NCBI GenBank assembly: GCA_036563805.1
Contig: DATCLS010000029.1
Location: 52,296 to 116,295, forward strand
Direction of reading: 5' to 3'
DNA from: DATCLS01 sp036563805
GTDB lineage: Bacteria; Actinomycetota; Acidimicrobiia; Acidimicrobiales; VFJN01
Length of the DNA stretch: 64,000 nt
The position numbers were made by a program, and so were the translations under genes. Of the stretch, positions 8,309 through 17,354 are shown piece after piece (position 1 is the first letter of the stretch; each line of letters begins with the position of its first letter). The notes under the pieces are model-generated. The model did no database searches, had not been told where the DNA came from, and saw only the letters and a program-made list of their open reading frames with translations.

Positions 8309-10255
8309 ATGTCTGGGGCACATGCTGGGGTCACTACACGTATCGCGGCCACCGTCACGGGGGTGCGGGCGCGCCGCGCCGTCGCCGCAGTTTTGGCGTT
8401 GCTCGCGGTGGGCTGCGTGGCGTCCGACGGCGCCGCGCCGCCGGCGAACGTTCCAGGCGGGCTGCCACCGCTGTCGTCCGGTTCGCCCATCGGCCTCGAC
8501 GCCACCGGGGCCCGCATCCCCGACACCGATTACCCGGTCCCCGACGACGCCGTCTTCCTCGCCACCAGCGGCGACGACCGCAACGCCGGCACCCGGGCGG
8601 CGCCGGTGCGCACGCTGAACCGGGCGCTGGCGCTCGTGCCCGACGGCGGCACGCTGGTCGTGCGAGGCGGCGTCTACCGCGACTGGTACCACGACGGCTC
8701 GGGCACCGGGCACGCCATCCTCGACAAGGGCGTCACGATCCAGCCCTACCCCCACGAGCAGGTGTGGTTCGACGGCACCGACGTCGTCCCGGCCAGCCGC
8801 TGGCAGGCCGAGGGCAGCCGGTGGTCGACCAGCTGGTCGACGCCGTCGTTCTGCGACGGCCTCTACTACGAGCGCCCGCTGACCCAGCAGCGCCGCGACA
8901 ACTCGGGGCCGTGCAGCCACGAGGACATGGCGGCCAGCTCGCGGGCGCCGATCGCCGGCGACCCCCAGTCGGTCTACGTCGACGGGGTCGAGCTCGCCCA
9001 GAAGCCGACGCTGGCCGAGGTCGACGCCCGGTCGTTCTACTACGACTGGGCCGCCCGCCGGCTCCACGTCGGCGTCGACCCGGCGGGCCACACGATCGAG
9101 GTGACCGCCCGGCCCACCGCGCTGGTGCTCGGCGGCGCCGGCAACACGGTGCGGGGCATCGGGTTCCGCCGCTACGCCACGAACGAGTACCACAACCTGA
9201 CCGGTGTGGCGCTCTACATGGGCGGGTCGCGGGCCAACCGGGTCGAGCGGTCGGTGTTCGTCGACAACGCCGGCGGCGCGCTCTACGTATCGAACCCCCG
9301 CCCGGGGTCGTATGTGCGGTCGTCGGTGTTCGCCCGCAACGGCTATACGGCCCTCGGCTCCAACGGCGGATCGACGGCCGACTTCCTCAACGCGTTCGTC
9401 ATCGAGCACAACGTGTTCACCGGCAACAACGCCGAGAACTTCGGGTGGGAGTGCACGGTGTCGTGCGGCCACGCCAACGTGAAGCTCGGTCACATGAACG
9501 GCTTCCTGTTCCGCGACAACATCGTCGACGGCGCGGTCGGGCGGGGCAGCGGTTTCTGGTGCGACCTCGACTGCCGGTACGGCGTGATCGTCAACAACCT
9601 GGTCCGCAACAACGGCGGCCACGGCATCTACTACGAGGTCTCGAGCGACGGCCTCATCGCCTCCAACGTCGTGGTCGGCAGCGGCCAGCCCGGCATCACG
9701 GTCGCGTCGGCGAGCACCCGCGTGTACAACAACACGCTGGTCGGCAACCAGTTCGGCGTGTGGACCTACGACGACGCCCGAGCGCCCGGCGTCGACGGGT
9801 GGCACGACGTGGGGCCCAACACGTCCGAGGTCGAGCTCGTCAACAACGTGGTGAGCGACGAGCCGTACTACCTGGTCAAGAGCCAGGACCCGGGGTCGAA
9901 CCCGTCGGTCAACACCCGGCCCAGCGAGTTCTACGACGAGTTCGACTACAACGCCTATCACCGCATCAACGGCGCCGGGCAGAACCTGTACGCCTGGTAC
10001 GAGGGCGGCGACGCGTACTACCGCACGCCGGCCGAGTTCGCCGAGGCCACGGGGTGGGACCGGCACGCCTTCGACGTCACCGGCGCCGCCGACCCGTTCT
10101 TCGTCGACCGGGCGGCGGGCGACTACCGGGTGCGGCCCGACAGCCGGGCCTACGAGAGCGGTGCGCCGCTGCCCGCCGACATCGCCCGCATCCTGGGCGT
10201 CGACCCCGACGCCCGGGTCAGCCGCGGGGCGATCGACTGGCCGGGCCGGCGCTGA
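8309..10255 (+). CDS. Right-handed parallel beta-helix lipoprotein
   Basis: A 648-residue exported protein. ATG 8309 is preceded by a purine-rich GAGCGGGGAT site; an upstream GTG would only add a non-signal head. A signal region ends in LLAVGC with the lipobox Cys near residue 36. After about residue 75 the text reads VFLATSGDDRNAGTRAAPVRTLNRAL, the usual start of pectate-lyase-superfamily/DUF1565 beta-helix proteins. Repeats follow with stacked Asn and hydrophobic residues (VYNNTLVGNQFGVWTYD, NNVVSD). Related proteins bind or cleave polysaccharides at the cell surface. It sits directly after the polymer-initiating enzyme, so processing or anchoring of the exported glycan is plausible. No catalytic set was identified, so activity is unassigned. 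Confidence 0.82.
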   Translation: MSGAHAGVTTRIAATVTGVRARRAVAAVLALLAVGCVASDGAAPPANVPGGLPPLSSGSPIGLDATGARIPDTDYPVPDDAVFLATSGDDRNAGTRAAPVRTLNRALALVPDGGTLVVRGGVYRDWYHDGSGTGHAILDKGVTIQPYPHEQVWFDGTDVVPASRWQAEGSRWSTSWSTPSFCDGLYYERPLTQQRRDNSGPCSHEDMAASSRAPIAGDPQSVYVDGVELAQKPTLAEVDARSFYYDWAARRLHVGVDPAGHTIEVTARPTALVLGGAGNTVRGIGFRRYATNEYHNLTGVALYMGGSRANRVERSVFVDNAGGALYVSNPRPGSYVRSSVFARNGYTALGSNGGSTADFLNAFVIEHNVFTGNNAENFGWECTVSCGHANVKLGHMNGFLFRDNIVDGAVGRGSGFWCDLDCRYGVIVNNLVRNNGGHGIYYEVSSDGLIASNVVVGSGQPGITVASASTRVYNNTLVGNQFGVWTYDDARAPGVDGWHDVGPNTSEVELVNNVVSDEPYYLVKSQDPGSNPSVNTRPSEFYDEFDYNAYHRINGAGQNLYAWYEGGDAYYRTPAEFAEATGWDRHAFDVTGAADPFFVDRAAGDYRVRPDSRAYESGAPLPADIARILGVDPDARVSRGAIDWPGRR

Positions 10256-10297
10256 CCGGTCGCCGCTGACCCGGGCCCGCACCGCCCGCCGCTGATC

Positions 10298-10342
10298 GGT
10301 CGCCGGGGCCGCCCTGGCTGGGGGAGGGCGGCCCCGGCGACC
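10298..10342 (+). terminator. Strong hairpin after the beta-helix gene
   Basis: Two perfectly complementary 18-nt arms (10298-10315 and 10325-10342, beginning GGTCGCCGGGG) flank a 9-nt G-rich loop, 43 nt after the stop codon at 10255. There is no U-run, as is common for actinobacterial terminators. Confidence 0.65.
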
Positions 10343-10410
10343 CCACCAGGCCCGGGCGGGCCAGCCCGGAGTGCCCGCCCGCCGGTCCCGGTCGACCCGC
10401 CAGGTTCGGG

Positions 10411-10575
10411 CCGGCCGCCTTGGGGGCGTTCGGGTCCGCCGGGCCCGCCGACCGCGCCGCCTACGCGGACCGGGCCCGGGCGGCGGTCCGGGCCCTGGTC
10501 GAGGACGGGTTTCTGCTGGAGCGGGACGTCGGCCGGACGGTGGCCGCGGCCCTGCGGGCCTACGACGCCCGCTGA
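10411..10575 (+). pseudogene. C-terminal relic of an alpha/beta hydrolase domain protein
   Basis: In the frame ending at TGA 10573-10575 the sequence reads ADRAAYADRARAAVRALVED then GFLLERDVGRTVAAALRAY. That is the typical end of actinobacterial alpha/beta-hydrolase-domain (Abhydrolase_10-like) proteins (YVAAVRAAADALVAEGFLLPEDA pattern, from memory of the family). Upstream of about 10411 the frame turns into Pro/Gly-rich sequence with no start and crosses the hairpin at 10298-10342. Only the last 50 or so residues survive, so I call it a relic. The assignment is by pattern memory alone. Confidence 0.4.
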
Positions 10576-10590
10576 CCGGGCGGCGGTGGG

Positions 10591-12720
10591 TCAGCCGCCG
10601 GACCCCGACGAGCCGGACGACCCATCGTCCCGGACGCCGTAGGTGGCGACGCAGTTGCCGGCCTGGGGCGTGCTGGAGCGGCCCCCGCACGTGCTGCCGA
10701 GCTCCTCCAGCTCGCTGCCCACCTCCGTGCGCCAGTAGAGCAGGTCGCAGTAGTTGTTGTAGCCCTGCTCGCAGCCGTAGCCCAGCGCCTCGAGGACGTC
10801 GTCGGGCACCTCGCCGATGGGGATGTGGTTGCGCTGGTCGGTGACGGTGTCCTCGCAGTCGCCGCGGTGCTGCGCGCCGTCGGTGGCGTTGTCGCCGCAG
10901 GTCATCGAAAAGGACTCGTAGTCGCTGCCGATCGGGCTGATCAGGTACAGCGTGTCGCAGTCGCGCATGTTGCCAGCCGCGCACGAGTCTTGGAGCAACT
11001 GCATCGACGCGTCGCTTACCGGCGGGGCGCCGCCGTTTCCGCCGCCCCCACCGTCAGAGCCACCGCCATCGTCGCCGCCGCCCCCGCCGCCGTCGGCCTC
11101 GGTCGTCGCCGTCGTGGTCGGCGAGGCCGGCTCGTCGTCGTCACCGCCGGACAGGGCCACGATCAGCACCACGACCAGCGCCACGGCGGCGAGGCCCCCG
11201 AGCGCGATCCACAGCGGGGTGCGGGACTTCTGCCCGCCGCCGGCCGCGTAGCCGCCGGAGGGCGCGGCGCCGTAGTTGCCGGAGGGCGCGGACCCGTACC
11301 CGCCGGACGGCGCCGCGTACGGGCTGGACGAGGCGGCGTACCCGCCGGACGGTGCCGCCGCGTAGCCGCCGGCGGGCGCCGGGGCCGGCCCCGGCGGGGC
11401 GCCGGGCGGGGCCGGGCGCTGGGGCGCCTGGCCGCCCGGGGCGCCGGGCGCGCCCGGGTCGGGCGGTGTCGTCGGGGCGCCGGGCATACCGGCCGCCGGG
11501 GCACCCGGGGCACCGGGCCGCCCGGCGTAAGCCCCGGCCGCCGCACCGGCGGCCGCACCGGCGGCCGCACCGCCCACCGCCGCGGCGCCGGGCCCGTCGG
11601 GGCCGGCCTGCTCCTCGGGGGCGGTGGCGATCTCGCTGCGGTTCTCGGCGTCGGCCACGTCGCGGCCGGCGGCCACGATGGCGGTGCCGAGGGCGACGCT
11701 GTACTTCGGGTGGGCGTCGACCGCCACCGGCCGCCCCACCTCGCTGCTGACCAGCTCGGAGACCAGCGGCACCCGCGACGACCCGCCGACGAGCAGCACC
11801 GTGCTGACGTCCTCGGTCTTCACGTTGGCGCTGCGCAGGGCCCGGTCGAGCGCGGTGATCGAGGCCTCCAGCGCCGGCCGGATCATGTTCTCGAGCTCGG
11901 TCCGGGTCAGGCGCACCTCGGTCTGCACGTTGGGGAGCAGCACCGGGATGCTGACGTCAGTGTCGGCCGACAGGGCCTCCTTGGCGTCGACGCAGTCAGC
12001 GCGCAGGCGGGCCACCGCCGAGAGCGCCGCCTGGTCGTCGGGGTCGAGCTCCTCGAGCGCGCCGCCGAGGGCGGAGGCGACGTGCTGGAACACGGCTTCG
12101 TCGATGTCGACCCCGCCGAGCCGCTCGACGCCCTGGGGCTCGCCCAGGATGTTCCAGCCCGTGTCGGTCTTGCGGAGCACGGCGGCGTCGAACGTGCCGC
12201 CGCCCAGGTCGTAGACGGCGATGATCGAGCCGGGCTCGACGCGCTCCTGCGAGGCGTAGTGGATGGCGGCGGCCTCGGGCTCGGTGACGGTCTCGGCCCG
12301 GTCGAGGTCGGCGCGCAGGATGGCCTGCTGGAGCAGGTCGGTCTTGAAGGCGCCCCAGTTGGCGGGGTACGAGACGGCGACGCCGGCGGGCGGGCCACCC
12401 TCGGTCTCGCTGACCTTGTCGACGACCCACCGCAGCATCGTGGCGGTGAGGCCGTCGGCCGAGTAGGGCGTGCCGCCCAGCACGATCGGGGTGGGGTCGC
12501 CGAAGCGCCGCTTGTACTCCCGCGCCACCCGGCGGGGCTCGACGGCGGCGCGGCGCTCGGCCGCCTCGCCGACGAGCATCGAGCCGTCGTCGCGCAGCAG
12601 CACCACCGAGGGGATGGTGGGCGCCCGGTTACCGAGGTTGGCGATGTCGACCCGGCCGTTTCGCCAGATCGCCGCCGCGGTGAATGTGGTGCCGAGATCG
12701 ACACCGAGGTAGTAGCTCAT
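10591..12720 (-). CDS. Membrane-tethered Hsp70-like protein with an extracellular Cys-repeat domain
   Basis: A 709-residue protein. Residues 1-360 form an Hsp70/actin-fold ATPase: YLGVDLGTTFTAAA (phosphate 1), VYDLGGGTFDAAVL (phosphate 2), and LLVGGSSRVPLVSELV (adenosine motif). No DnaK substrate-binding domain follows. Instead there is an Ala/Gly/Pro-rich linker with PSGGY repeats (about 370-500), one transmembrane helix (about 502-524), a Gly/Asp spacer, and a C-terminal outside domain. That domain has two Cys repeats with nearly the same spacing (Cys about 580, 588, 608, 622 and 650, 658, 678, 690). Similar tethered Hsp70 proteins exist in actinobacteria; their roles are unclear. Starts at ATG 12720. 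The layout resembles a receptor: ATPase inside, sensor or binding module outside. Confidence 0.85.
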   Translation of the reverse strand: MSYYLGVDLGTTFTAAAIWRNGRVDIANLGNRAPTIPSVVLLRDDGSMLVGEAAERRAAVEPRRVAREYKRRFGDPTPIVLGGTPYSADGLTATMLRWVVDKVSETEGGPPAGVAVSYPANWGAFKTDLLQQAILRADLDRAETVTEPEAAAIHYASQERVEPGSIIAVYDLGGGTFDAAVLRKTDTGWNILGEPQGVERLGGVDIDEAVFQHVASALGGALEELDPDDQAALSAVARLRADCVDAKEALSADTDVSIPVLLPNVQTEVRLTRTELENMIRPALEASITALDRALRSANVKTEDVSTVLLVGGSSRVPLVSELVSSEVGRPVAVDAHPKYSVALGTAIVAAGRDVADAENRSEIATAPEEQAGPDGPGAAAVGGAAAGAAAGAAAGAYAGRPGAPGAPAAGMPGAPTTPPDPGAPGAPGGQAPQRPAPPGAPPGPAPAPAGGYAAAPSGGYAASSSPYAAPSGGYGSAPSGNYGAAPSGGYAAGGGQKSRTPLWIALGGLAAVALVVVLIVALSGGDDDEPASPTTTATTEADGGGGGGDDGGGSDGGGGGNGGAPPVSDASMQLLQDSCAAGNMRDCDTLYLISPIGSDYESFSMTCGDNATDGAQHRGDCEDTVTDQRNHIPIGEVPDDVLEALGYGCEQGYNNYCDLLYWRTEVGSELEELGSTCGGRSSTPQAGNCVATYGVRDDGSSGSSGSGG

Positions 12721-12771
12721 CTCTCTCCCGGAAGCCCGCCCCAGAGCGAGAACAAGGAAATATACAAGTGG

Positions 12772-13176
12772 TCAGGCCGGGTCCGGGTCGCGGGCCCCGT
12801 CCGGACGGGTCACGATCTCAATCACGTGGCCGTCGGGATCGCTGAAGCACAGGCCCCGACGCCCGCGCCGGTGGTCGATCTGACCGGGACGTGTCCGCTC
12901 GGGGTCCGCCCAGATCCGCACCCGGGCGTCGAGCAGTCTTGCATAGGCCGCGTCGAACTCGTCTTCGGTCAGCAGGAAGGTGCACCGCTGGGCGGCGACG
13001 GCGGTCCCGTCGACGGGCCCGTCCACGTAGTCGAGGGTGACGCCGTTGCCGGCCGTCACCGGGCTGCGGCCGTCGTCGTCGGCGCCCACGGGCACGCCGA
13101 GGATCCCGGCGAGGAAGGCGGCGGAGCGCCGCCGATCGGTGGCGGGCATCGTCACGTGGTGGAGCTCGACGGTCAT
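12772..13176 (-). CDS. VOC (glyoxalase/bleomycin resistance-like) family protein
   Basis: A 134-residue single VOC domain starting MTVELHHVTMPATDRRRSAA and ending with the family hallmark GLCFSDPDGHVIEIVTRPDG, where the late Glu is a usual metal ligand. Its ATG (13176) overlaps the stop of the upstream small membrane protein gene (ATGA), so the two are translated together. VOC proteins include dioxygenases, lyases and drug-binding proteins, and no specific reaction can be assigned. Confidence 0.82.
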   Translation of the reverse strand: MTVELHHVTMPATDRRRSAAFLAGILGVPVGADDDGRSPVTAGNGVTLDYVDGPVDGTAVAAQRCTFLLTEDEFDAAYARLLDARVRIWADPERTRPGQIDHRRGRRGLCFSDPDGHVIEIVTRPDGARDPDPA

Positions 13177-13436
13177 GGGGCGGTTCTCCGTGGGGACTGG
13201 GGGCCGGCGAGGCGCAGCCTGAGGTACGTGCTGGCCAGCACGATCAGCGGCGTTCCCGACCACACGACGTAGCCGGGGGCGTGCCGGAACAGCGCCACGA
13301 ACACCACCGGCTGGGCGGCGGCGAGCACGAGCGAGGCGGGGTCGCGCAGGACGCGGCGCGGTCCCGGCTGGGGACCCGTCGAGGCGGCGGTCGGGGGCCG
13401 AGCGGCCGGGCCGGACGCCGTCGCGGTCGTGGTCAT
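13173..13436 (-). CDS. Small membrane protein, coupled to the VOC gene
   Basis: An 87-residue protein with an Ala/Thr/Pro-rich head and two hydrophobic stretches (about 33-50 and 57-72, the second including SGTPLIVLASTYLRL). It probably has two membrane passes. Its last bases overlap the next start codon (ATGA), indicating an operon. I do not recognise a family. The coupling, length and hydrophobic pattern make it a believable gene. Confidence 0.6.
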   Translation of the reverse strand: MTTTATASGPAARPPTAASTGPQPGPRRVLRDPASLVLAAAQPVVFVALFRHAPGYVVWSGTPLIVLASTYLRLRLAGPQSPRRTAP

Positions 13437-13530
13437 GGCTCCCCATGGTGCGGACGGCCGGCGCCGCGAACACCACGCAGCCGGGGGATATCCGGCGGCG
13501 GGGGTGGGTGAGACCGGCCGTCGGCCAGGG

Positions 13531-13590
13531 GATCACCGGCACGGAGATCGCCGGGCGGGGGATCGCCGGCCCCAAGATCGCCGGGCGGGG
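13531..13590. repeat. 30-bp tandem repeat, two copies, in an intergenic region
   Basis: Copies at 13531-13560 and 13561-13590 match at 26 of 30 positions (core GATCGCCGGGCGGGG), with decayed continuation to about 13620. The 13437-13649 gap holds no convincing gene. Read on the plus strand the repeat gives decapeptides such as GITGTEIAGR, but no start or signal supports translation. Confidence 0.6.
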
Positions 13591-13649
13591 GCCGGTCGGC
13601 TGGGGGCTCGCCGGCCCGGGCCGGCGCACGGCTGGTGGACCGGGCCGGG

Positions 13650-16361
13650 TCACGCCGTCGCCTGCCTGGCGATCGCCAGCGCGGCCAGCTCGGTCCGGTT
13701 GGCCACGCCCAACTTGGCGTAGATGTGCGACAGGTGGGTCTTGACCGTGTCGCGGCTCACGAACATCCGCTCGGCGATCCCCGGGTTGGTGAGGCCCTCG
13801 ACCACCAGCGCCACCACCTGCTGCTCGGTGGGGGTGAGGCTCGCCCACCCGGTGGGCGGGCGCTGCCGGGCGCCGCGGGCGCGGGTGGCGTAGGCCACGG
13901 CGTCGTCGAGGCTCAGGGCCGCGCCCTCGCGCTCGGCGGCGGCGAAGGCCTCGTCGCCCAGCCCGCCCCGCACGGCGGCCACCAGGGCCTCGTGCCGGTC
14001 GCGGTCGATGGCCGGGCGGGGGTTGCCCATCTCCCGGCGGGCGGCCTCGGAGGCGGCCAGAAGGCGGGCCGCCTCGGCGCAGCTCCCCGCCTCGGCGGCC
14101 AGGGCGGCGATGGCGTCGAGGCTGTCGACCACGAAGATCCGCACGCCGTGCTCGACGCGCAGGGCGAGCGCCTCGTGGTGCAGCGCCAGCGCCCGGGATG
14201 GGTCGTCGGCGGCGGCGAGGAACCCCAGCTGCTCGAGCGACTCGGCCACGACGTGCGGGGTCCCGAGCTTGCGGCCGCGGGCGACGCCCTGCTCGGCCCG
14301 CTCGCGGGCCTCCTCGACGCGGCCCAGGCGGCGCAGCGCGTCGGCCAGGGCGGGCAGGGCCCGGATCGTCATCCAGTTGTCGGAGATCGGCCGGCCGTAG
14401 CCCAGGGCCCGCTCCAGCTGCTCGAGGGCTCGGTCGAGGTCGCCGTCCCACAGGAGCAGCTTCCCCCAGTTCATGGCCATGCCCAGCACGTCGACGTCCG
14501 GCCCGGCGTCGCCCACCGAGCGGGCCACGGACTCGATCAGCCGCCGGCCCTCGGCCACGTCGCCGGACACGCCGCGCGCCCACGCCAGGTTGACCATGTT
14601 CGTCCCGAGGATGAAGTAGTCGTTGAGCGGCTCGGCGAGCCGGACCGCCTCCTCGGCCATCGCCAGCCCGCCGTGGACGTCGCCCCCGAGCACGGCGGCG
14701 TGCATGCGGATGCTGAGCGCGAACGACGCGCACAGGCGGTCGTTGCGGGGCAGGGCCCGCTCGTACAGGTCGCGCATCAGCGCGTCGGCCTCGTCGTTGC
14801 GGTCGCGGTTCATCAGCGAGGCGGCCTCGACGAGCTGCCCGTAGTCGCAGGCGAACAGGTCGCCGGCGGCGGCCCCGTGGTGCTGGGCCCGCTGCGCCCG
14901 CTCCTCGGCCCGCTCGTAGTCGCCCAGGAACGAGACGTAGAGCGACGAGGCGTAGGCCCGGGCCAGCGCCCGGTCGTCGCCGGTCTCCTCGGCCAGCTCG
15001 ATGGCCTGGCGGGACCGCTCCTCGGTCATGGCGAAGCGCCCGGCCGGCATGCCGAGCAGCCCCAGGCCGCTGAGCAGCTCGACTTGGAGGGTCGACCGGT
15101 CGTCCGGCGCGACCTCGACGGCCCGCTGCAGGACCTCGATGCCCTCATGGGCGTGGCCGTGCACCATCCACAGCCGGCACAGCGCGGCTGCCAGCCGCCG
15201 GCCCGGCTCGGGATCAGGCCGGGACAGGCCCCAGGCCACCGCGGTCCGCAGGTTGTCGTGCTCGCGCTCGAGCTGGGCGAGCACGACGTCCTGGTCGTCG
15301 TGGTCGAGGGCGGCGGCCGCCGCCTCGGCGAGGCGCAGGTAGTAGGCGAGGTGGCGATCGCGGGTGGCGGCCGACTCGCCGGCCTCCGACAGCCGGTCGG
15401 CGGCGTACTGGCGGATCGTCTCCGGCAGCCGGTAGCGGACGCCGTCCGACCGCTCGCCCACCCAGACGATCGAGGCGTCGACCAGGCGCCCCAGCAGGCC
15501 CAGGACGTCGTCGGCCGCCAGCGTCCCGGCGGCGGCCACGGCCTCCGCCGCCTCGAGCGTGAACCCGCCGGAGAACACCGCCACCCGGCGCAGCAGGGTG
15601 CGGGCCTCGTCGCGCAGCAGGCCGTAGCTCCAGTCCACCGACGCCGCCAGCGTCTGCTGGCGGGGGACCGTGCCTCGGGGGCCGTTCACCAGCAGCCGGA
15701 ACCGGTCGTCGAGCGCGGTCGAGATCTGCGCCGGCGTCAGCATCCGGACCCAGGCGGCGGCCAGCTCGACGGCCAGCGGGATGCCGTCGAGGCGGCGGCA
15801 CACGGTGCGGACCGCCTCCTCGTTGCTGGCATCGGTCACGAACTTGGGGTCGACCCAGCGGGCCCGGTCGGCGAACAGCTCCACGGCCTCGTCCTCGACC
15901 ATTGACGGCACCCGCCACACGGTCTCGCCGGCGACGCCGAGCGGCTCCCGGCTGGTGGCCAGCACGGTCACGGCCGGGCACGCCCGCAGCAGCGCGTCGA
16001 CCAGCTCGGCGCACGCCTCGAGCAGGTGCTCGCAGTTGTCGAGGCACACGACCAGCTCGCGGTCGCGGACGTGGGCGGTCAGCGCCCGCTGCGCCCCGCC
16101 CGCCGGGTCGGCCAGGGCCCCGACCGCGGCCGCCACGACCTCGGGCACCCGGTCGGGGTCGGTGACCGACCCGAGGTCGACCCACCGGGCCCCCTCGGGC
16201 CAGCGGTCGCAGTGGCGGTCGAGCGCCTCGATGGCCAGGCGCGTCTTGCCGCAGCCCCCGGCGCCGGTGATCGTCACGAGGCGGCGCGCGGCGAGCAGGT
16301 CGCCGAGCTCCGTCAGCTCCGCGTGGCGGCCGATGAAGCTGGTGAGCTGGGTCGGGAGCAC
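13650..16361 (-). CDS. Large LuxR-family regulator with NB-ARC-type ATPase domain
   Basis: A 903-residue transcriptional regulator starting at GTG 16361. Near the N-terminus LTSFIGRHAELTEL is followed by the Walker A sequence TITGAGGCGKTRLA (about 28-41) and a Walker B-like VVCLDNCEHLLEACAE. The middle is helical and TPR-like. The C-terminus is a LuxR helix-turn-helix: LTPTEQQVVALVVEGLTNPG then MFVSRDTVKTHLSHIYAKLG. In this family (LAL/AfsR-like) ATP and ligand binding gate DNA binding. It is unlinked to a sensor kinase. Targets are unknown; the neighbouring VOC and membrane protein genes run in the same direction downstream and are candidates. Confidence 0.9.
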   Translation of the reverse strand: MLPTQLTSFIGRHAELTELGDLLAARRLVTITGAGGCGKTRLAIEALDRHCDRWPEGARWVDLGSVTDPDRVPEVVAAAVGALADPAGGAQRALTAHVRDRELVVCLDNCEHLLEACAELVDALLRACPAVTVLATSREPLGVAGETVWRVPSMVEDEAVELFADRARWVDPKFVTDASNEEAVRTVCRRLDGIPLAVELAAAWVRMLTPAQISTALDDRFRLLVNGPRGTVPRQQTLAASVDWSYGLLRDEARTLLRRVAVFSGGFTLEAAEAVAAAGTLAADDVLGLLGRLVDASIVWVGERSDGVRYRLPETIRQYAADRLSEAGESAATRDRHLAYYLRLAEAAAAALDHDDQDVVLAQLEREHDNLRTAVAWGLSRPDPEPGRRLAAALCRLWMVHGHAHEGIEVLQRAVEVAPDDRSTLQVELLSGLGLLGMPAGRFAMTEERSRQAIELAEETGDDRALARAYASSLYVSFLGDYERAEERAQRAQHHGAAAGDLFACDYGQLVEAASLMNRDRNDEADALMRDLYERALPRNDRLCASFALSIRMHAAVLGGDVHGGLAMAEEAVRLAEPLNDYFILGTNMVNLAWARGVSGDVAEGRRLIESVARSVGDAGPDVDVLGMAMNWGKLLLWDGDLDRALEQLERALGYGRPISDNWMTIRALPALADALRRLGRVEEARERAEQGVARGRKLGTPHVVAESLEQLGFLAAADDPSRALALHHEALALRVEHGVRIFVVDSLDAIAALAAEAGSCAEAARLLAASEAARREMGNPRPAIDRDRHEALVAAVRGGLGDEAFAAAEREGAALSLDDAVAYATRARGARQRPPTGWASLTPTEQQVVALVVEGLTNPGIAERMFVSRDTVKTHLSHIYAKLGVANRTELAALAIARQATA

Positions 16362-16499
16362 GCTCCCGCCACCGTAGGCGCGTGGCTGCTAGCAACCTGC
16401 TAGCGATGGGCCTTCGATGGCGGTCATCGCCGGCTCCGGTGGCGGCGGCGACCCGTCGGTGACCCGTCGGCGGCGATCACCGTGGGAGGAGGTAGGGGC

Positions 16500-16796
16500 G
16501 TGGAGCACTCGGGCGAGCTGGCCGCCGTCCAGCAGGAGCTGGCCCGCAGCTTCGACCTGACCGCCCGGTGGGTCCGGGTGGTCGAGACCTTGACCCCCGA
16601 GCCCGGCGAGCGGATCGGCCTGCGGGGCGGGCCGCCGATGGTGGCGGGGATGGGGCAGGCGGCCTTCGACCTGCCCACCCTGACGCCGACCGGCGTGTAC
16701 CTGTCGCTCGATCACGGCGTCGCGGACCGGATCGACCTCGAGCGGGCGCTGGAGGCGTGGGGCGCCGTCTTCCCCCGGTTCGGCTCGCCGAGCTGA
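16500..16796 (+). CDS. Conserved-looking protein of unknown function (98 aa)
   Basis: An open frame starting at GTG 16500 with a textbook AGGAGG site seven bases upstream, which decides the start. The product begins VEHSGELAAVQQELARSFDL and contains LRGGPPMVAGMGQAAFDLPT and LSLDHGVADRIDLERALEAWG. It is soluble and mildly acidic with no membrane segment. I recognise no family. The gene is divergent from the LuxR regulator, 139 bp away, so it may be under its control. Confidence 0.55.
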   Translation: MEHSGELAAVQQELARSFDLTARWVRVVETLTPEPGERIGLRGGPPMVAGMGQAAFDLPTLTPTGVYLSLDHGVADRIDLERALEAWGAVFPRFGSPS

Positions 16797-16855
16797 CGGC
16801 CGGCGGCCGGTCTCACGGCGGCGTCGGGGGCGGTGCGCTCGGGGATGATGGGGGC

Positions 16856-17272
16856 GTGAGCGAGGAGAGGGGACGGCGTGGGCTACGGCGAGGGCTGGCG
16901 CGGCGGCTCGGGGTGTGGCTGGCCGGCTCGGCGCTGGGGGTGCTGCTGATCGGGCTGCCGGACGACGACGACCGCGTGGTCTCGCTGTCGGAGGGGCACG
17001 GCCCGGCCCTCGTCGACCTGGTCGGCATCGTCGTGCTGGTGGGCGCCTGGCTGCCGCTCGTCGCCGCCCTGTGGGCGGGGCGTCGGGCCCTGGCGCCGGG
17101 CGAGCGCGTCGCCGTGGGCGGCGCCCTGGTCGCTGGCGCGGCGGTGGTGGCGGTCGGCGTCGCCCTCGACCTCGGCCCCTCATGGGTGGTCGGCGTGGTG
17201 CTGCTGGTGGCGGCCCAGCTGGCGGTGCTCCACCGGGCCTGGCGGGCGGCCGGCGCGGGCGCCGACGCCTGA
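16856..17272 (+). CDS. Small multi-pass membrane protein
   Basis: A 138-residue protein (GTG 16856) with an Arg-rich head (EERGRRGLRRGLARRLG) and about four hydrophobic segments, including VWLAGSALGVLLIGL, LVGIVVLVGAWLPLVAALW, AVGGALVAGAAVVAVGVAL and VVGVVLLVAAQLAVL. It fits an integral membrane protein. No family recognised. It follows the previous gene by 59 bp on the same strand. Confidence 0.55.
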   Translation: MSEERGRRGLRRGLARRLGVWLAGSALGVLLIGLPDDDDRVVSLSEGHGPALVDLVGIVVLVGAWLPLVAALWAGRRALAPGERVAVGGALVAGAAVVAVGVALDLGPSWVVGVVLLVAAQLAVLHRAWRAAGAGADA

Positions 17273-17354
17273 CCGGGCGGGAGCGCGTCCGCCGGGCCGG
17301 CCCCTCGTCACGACGGCATCACGGCACCGATGACGGGCTCCGTCGCGGGCCCTG

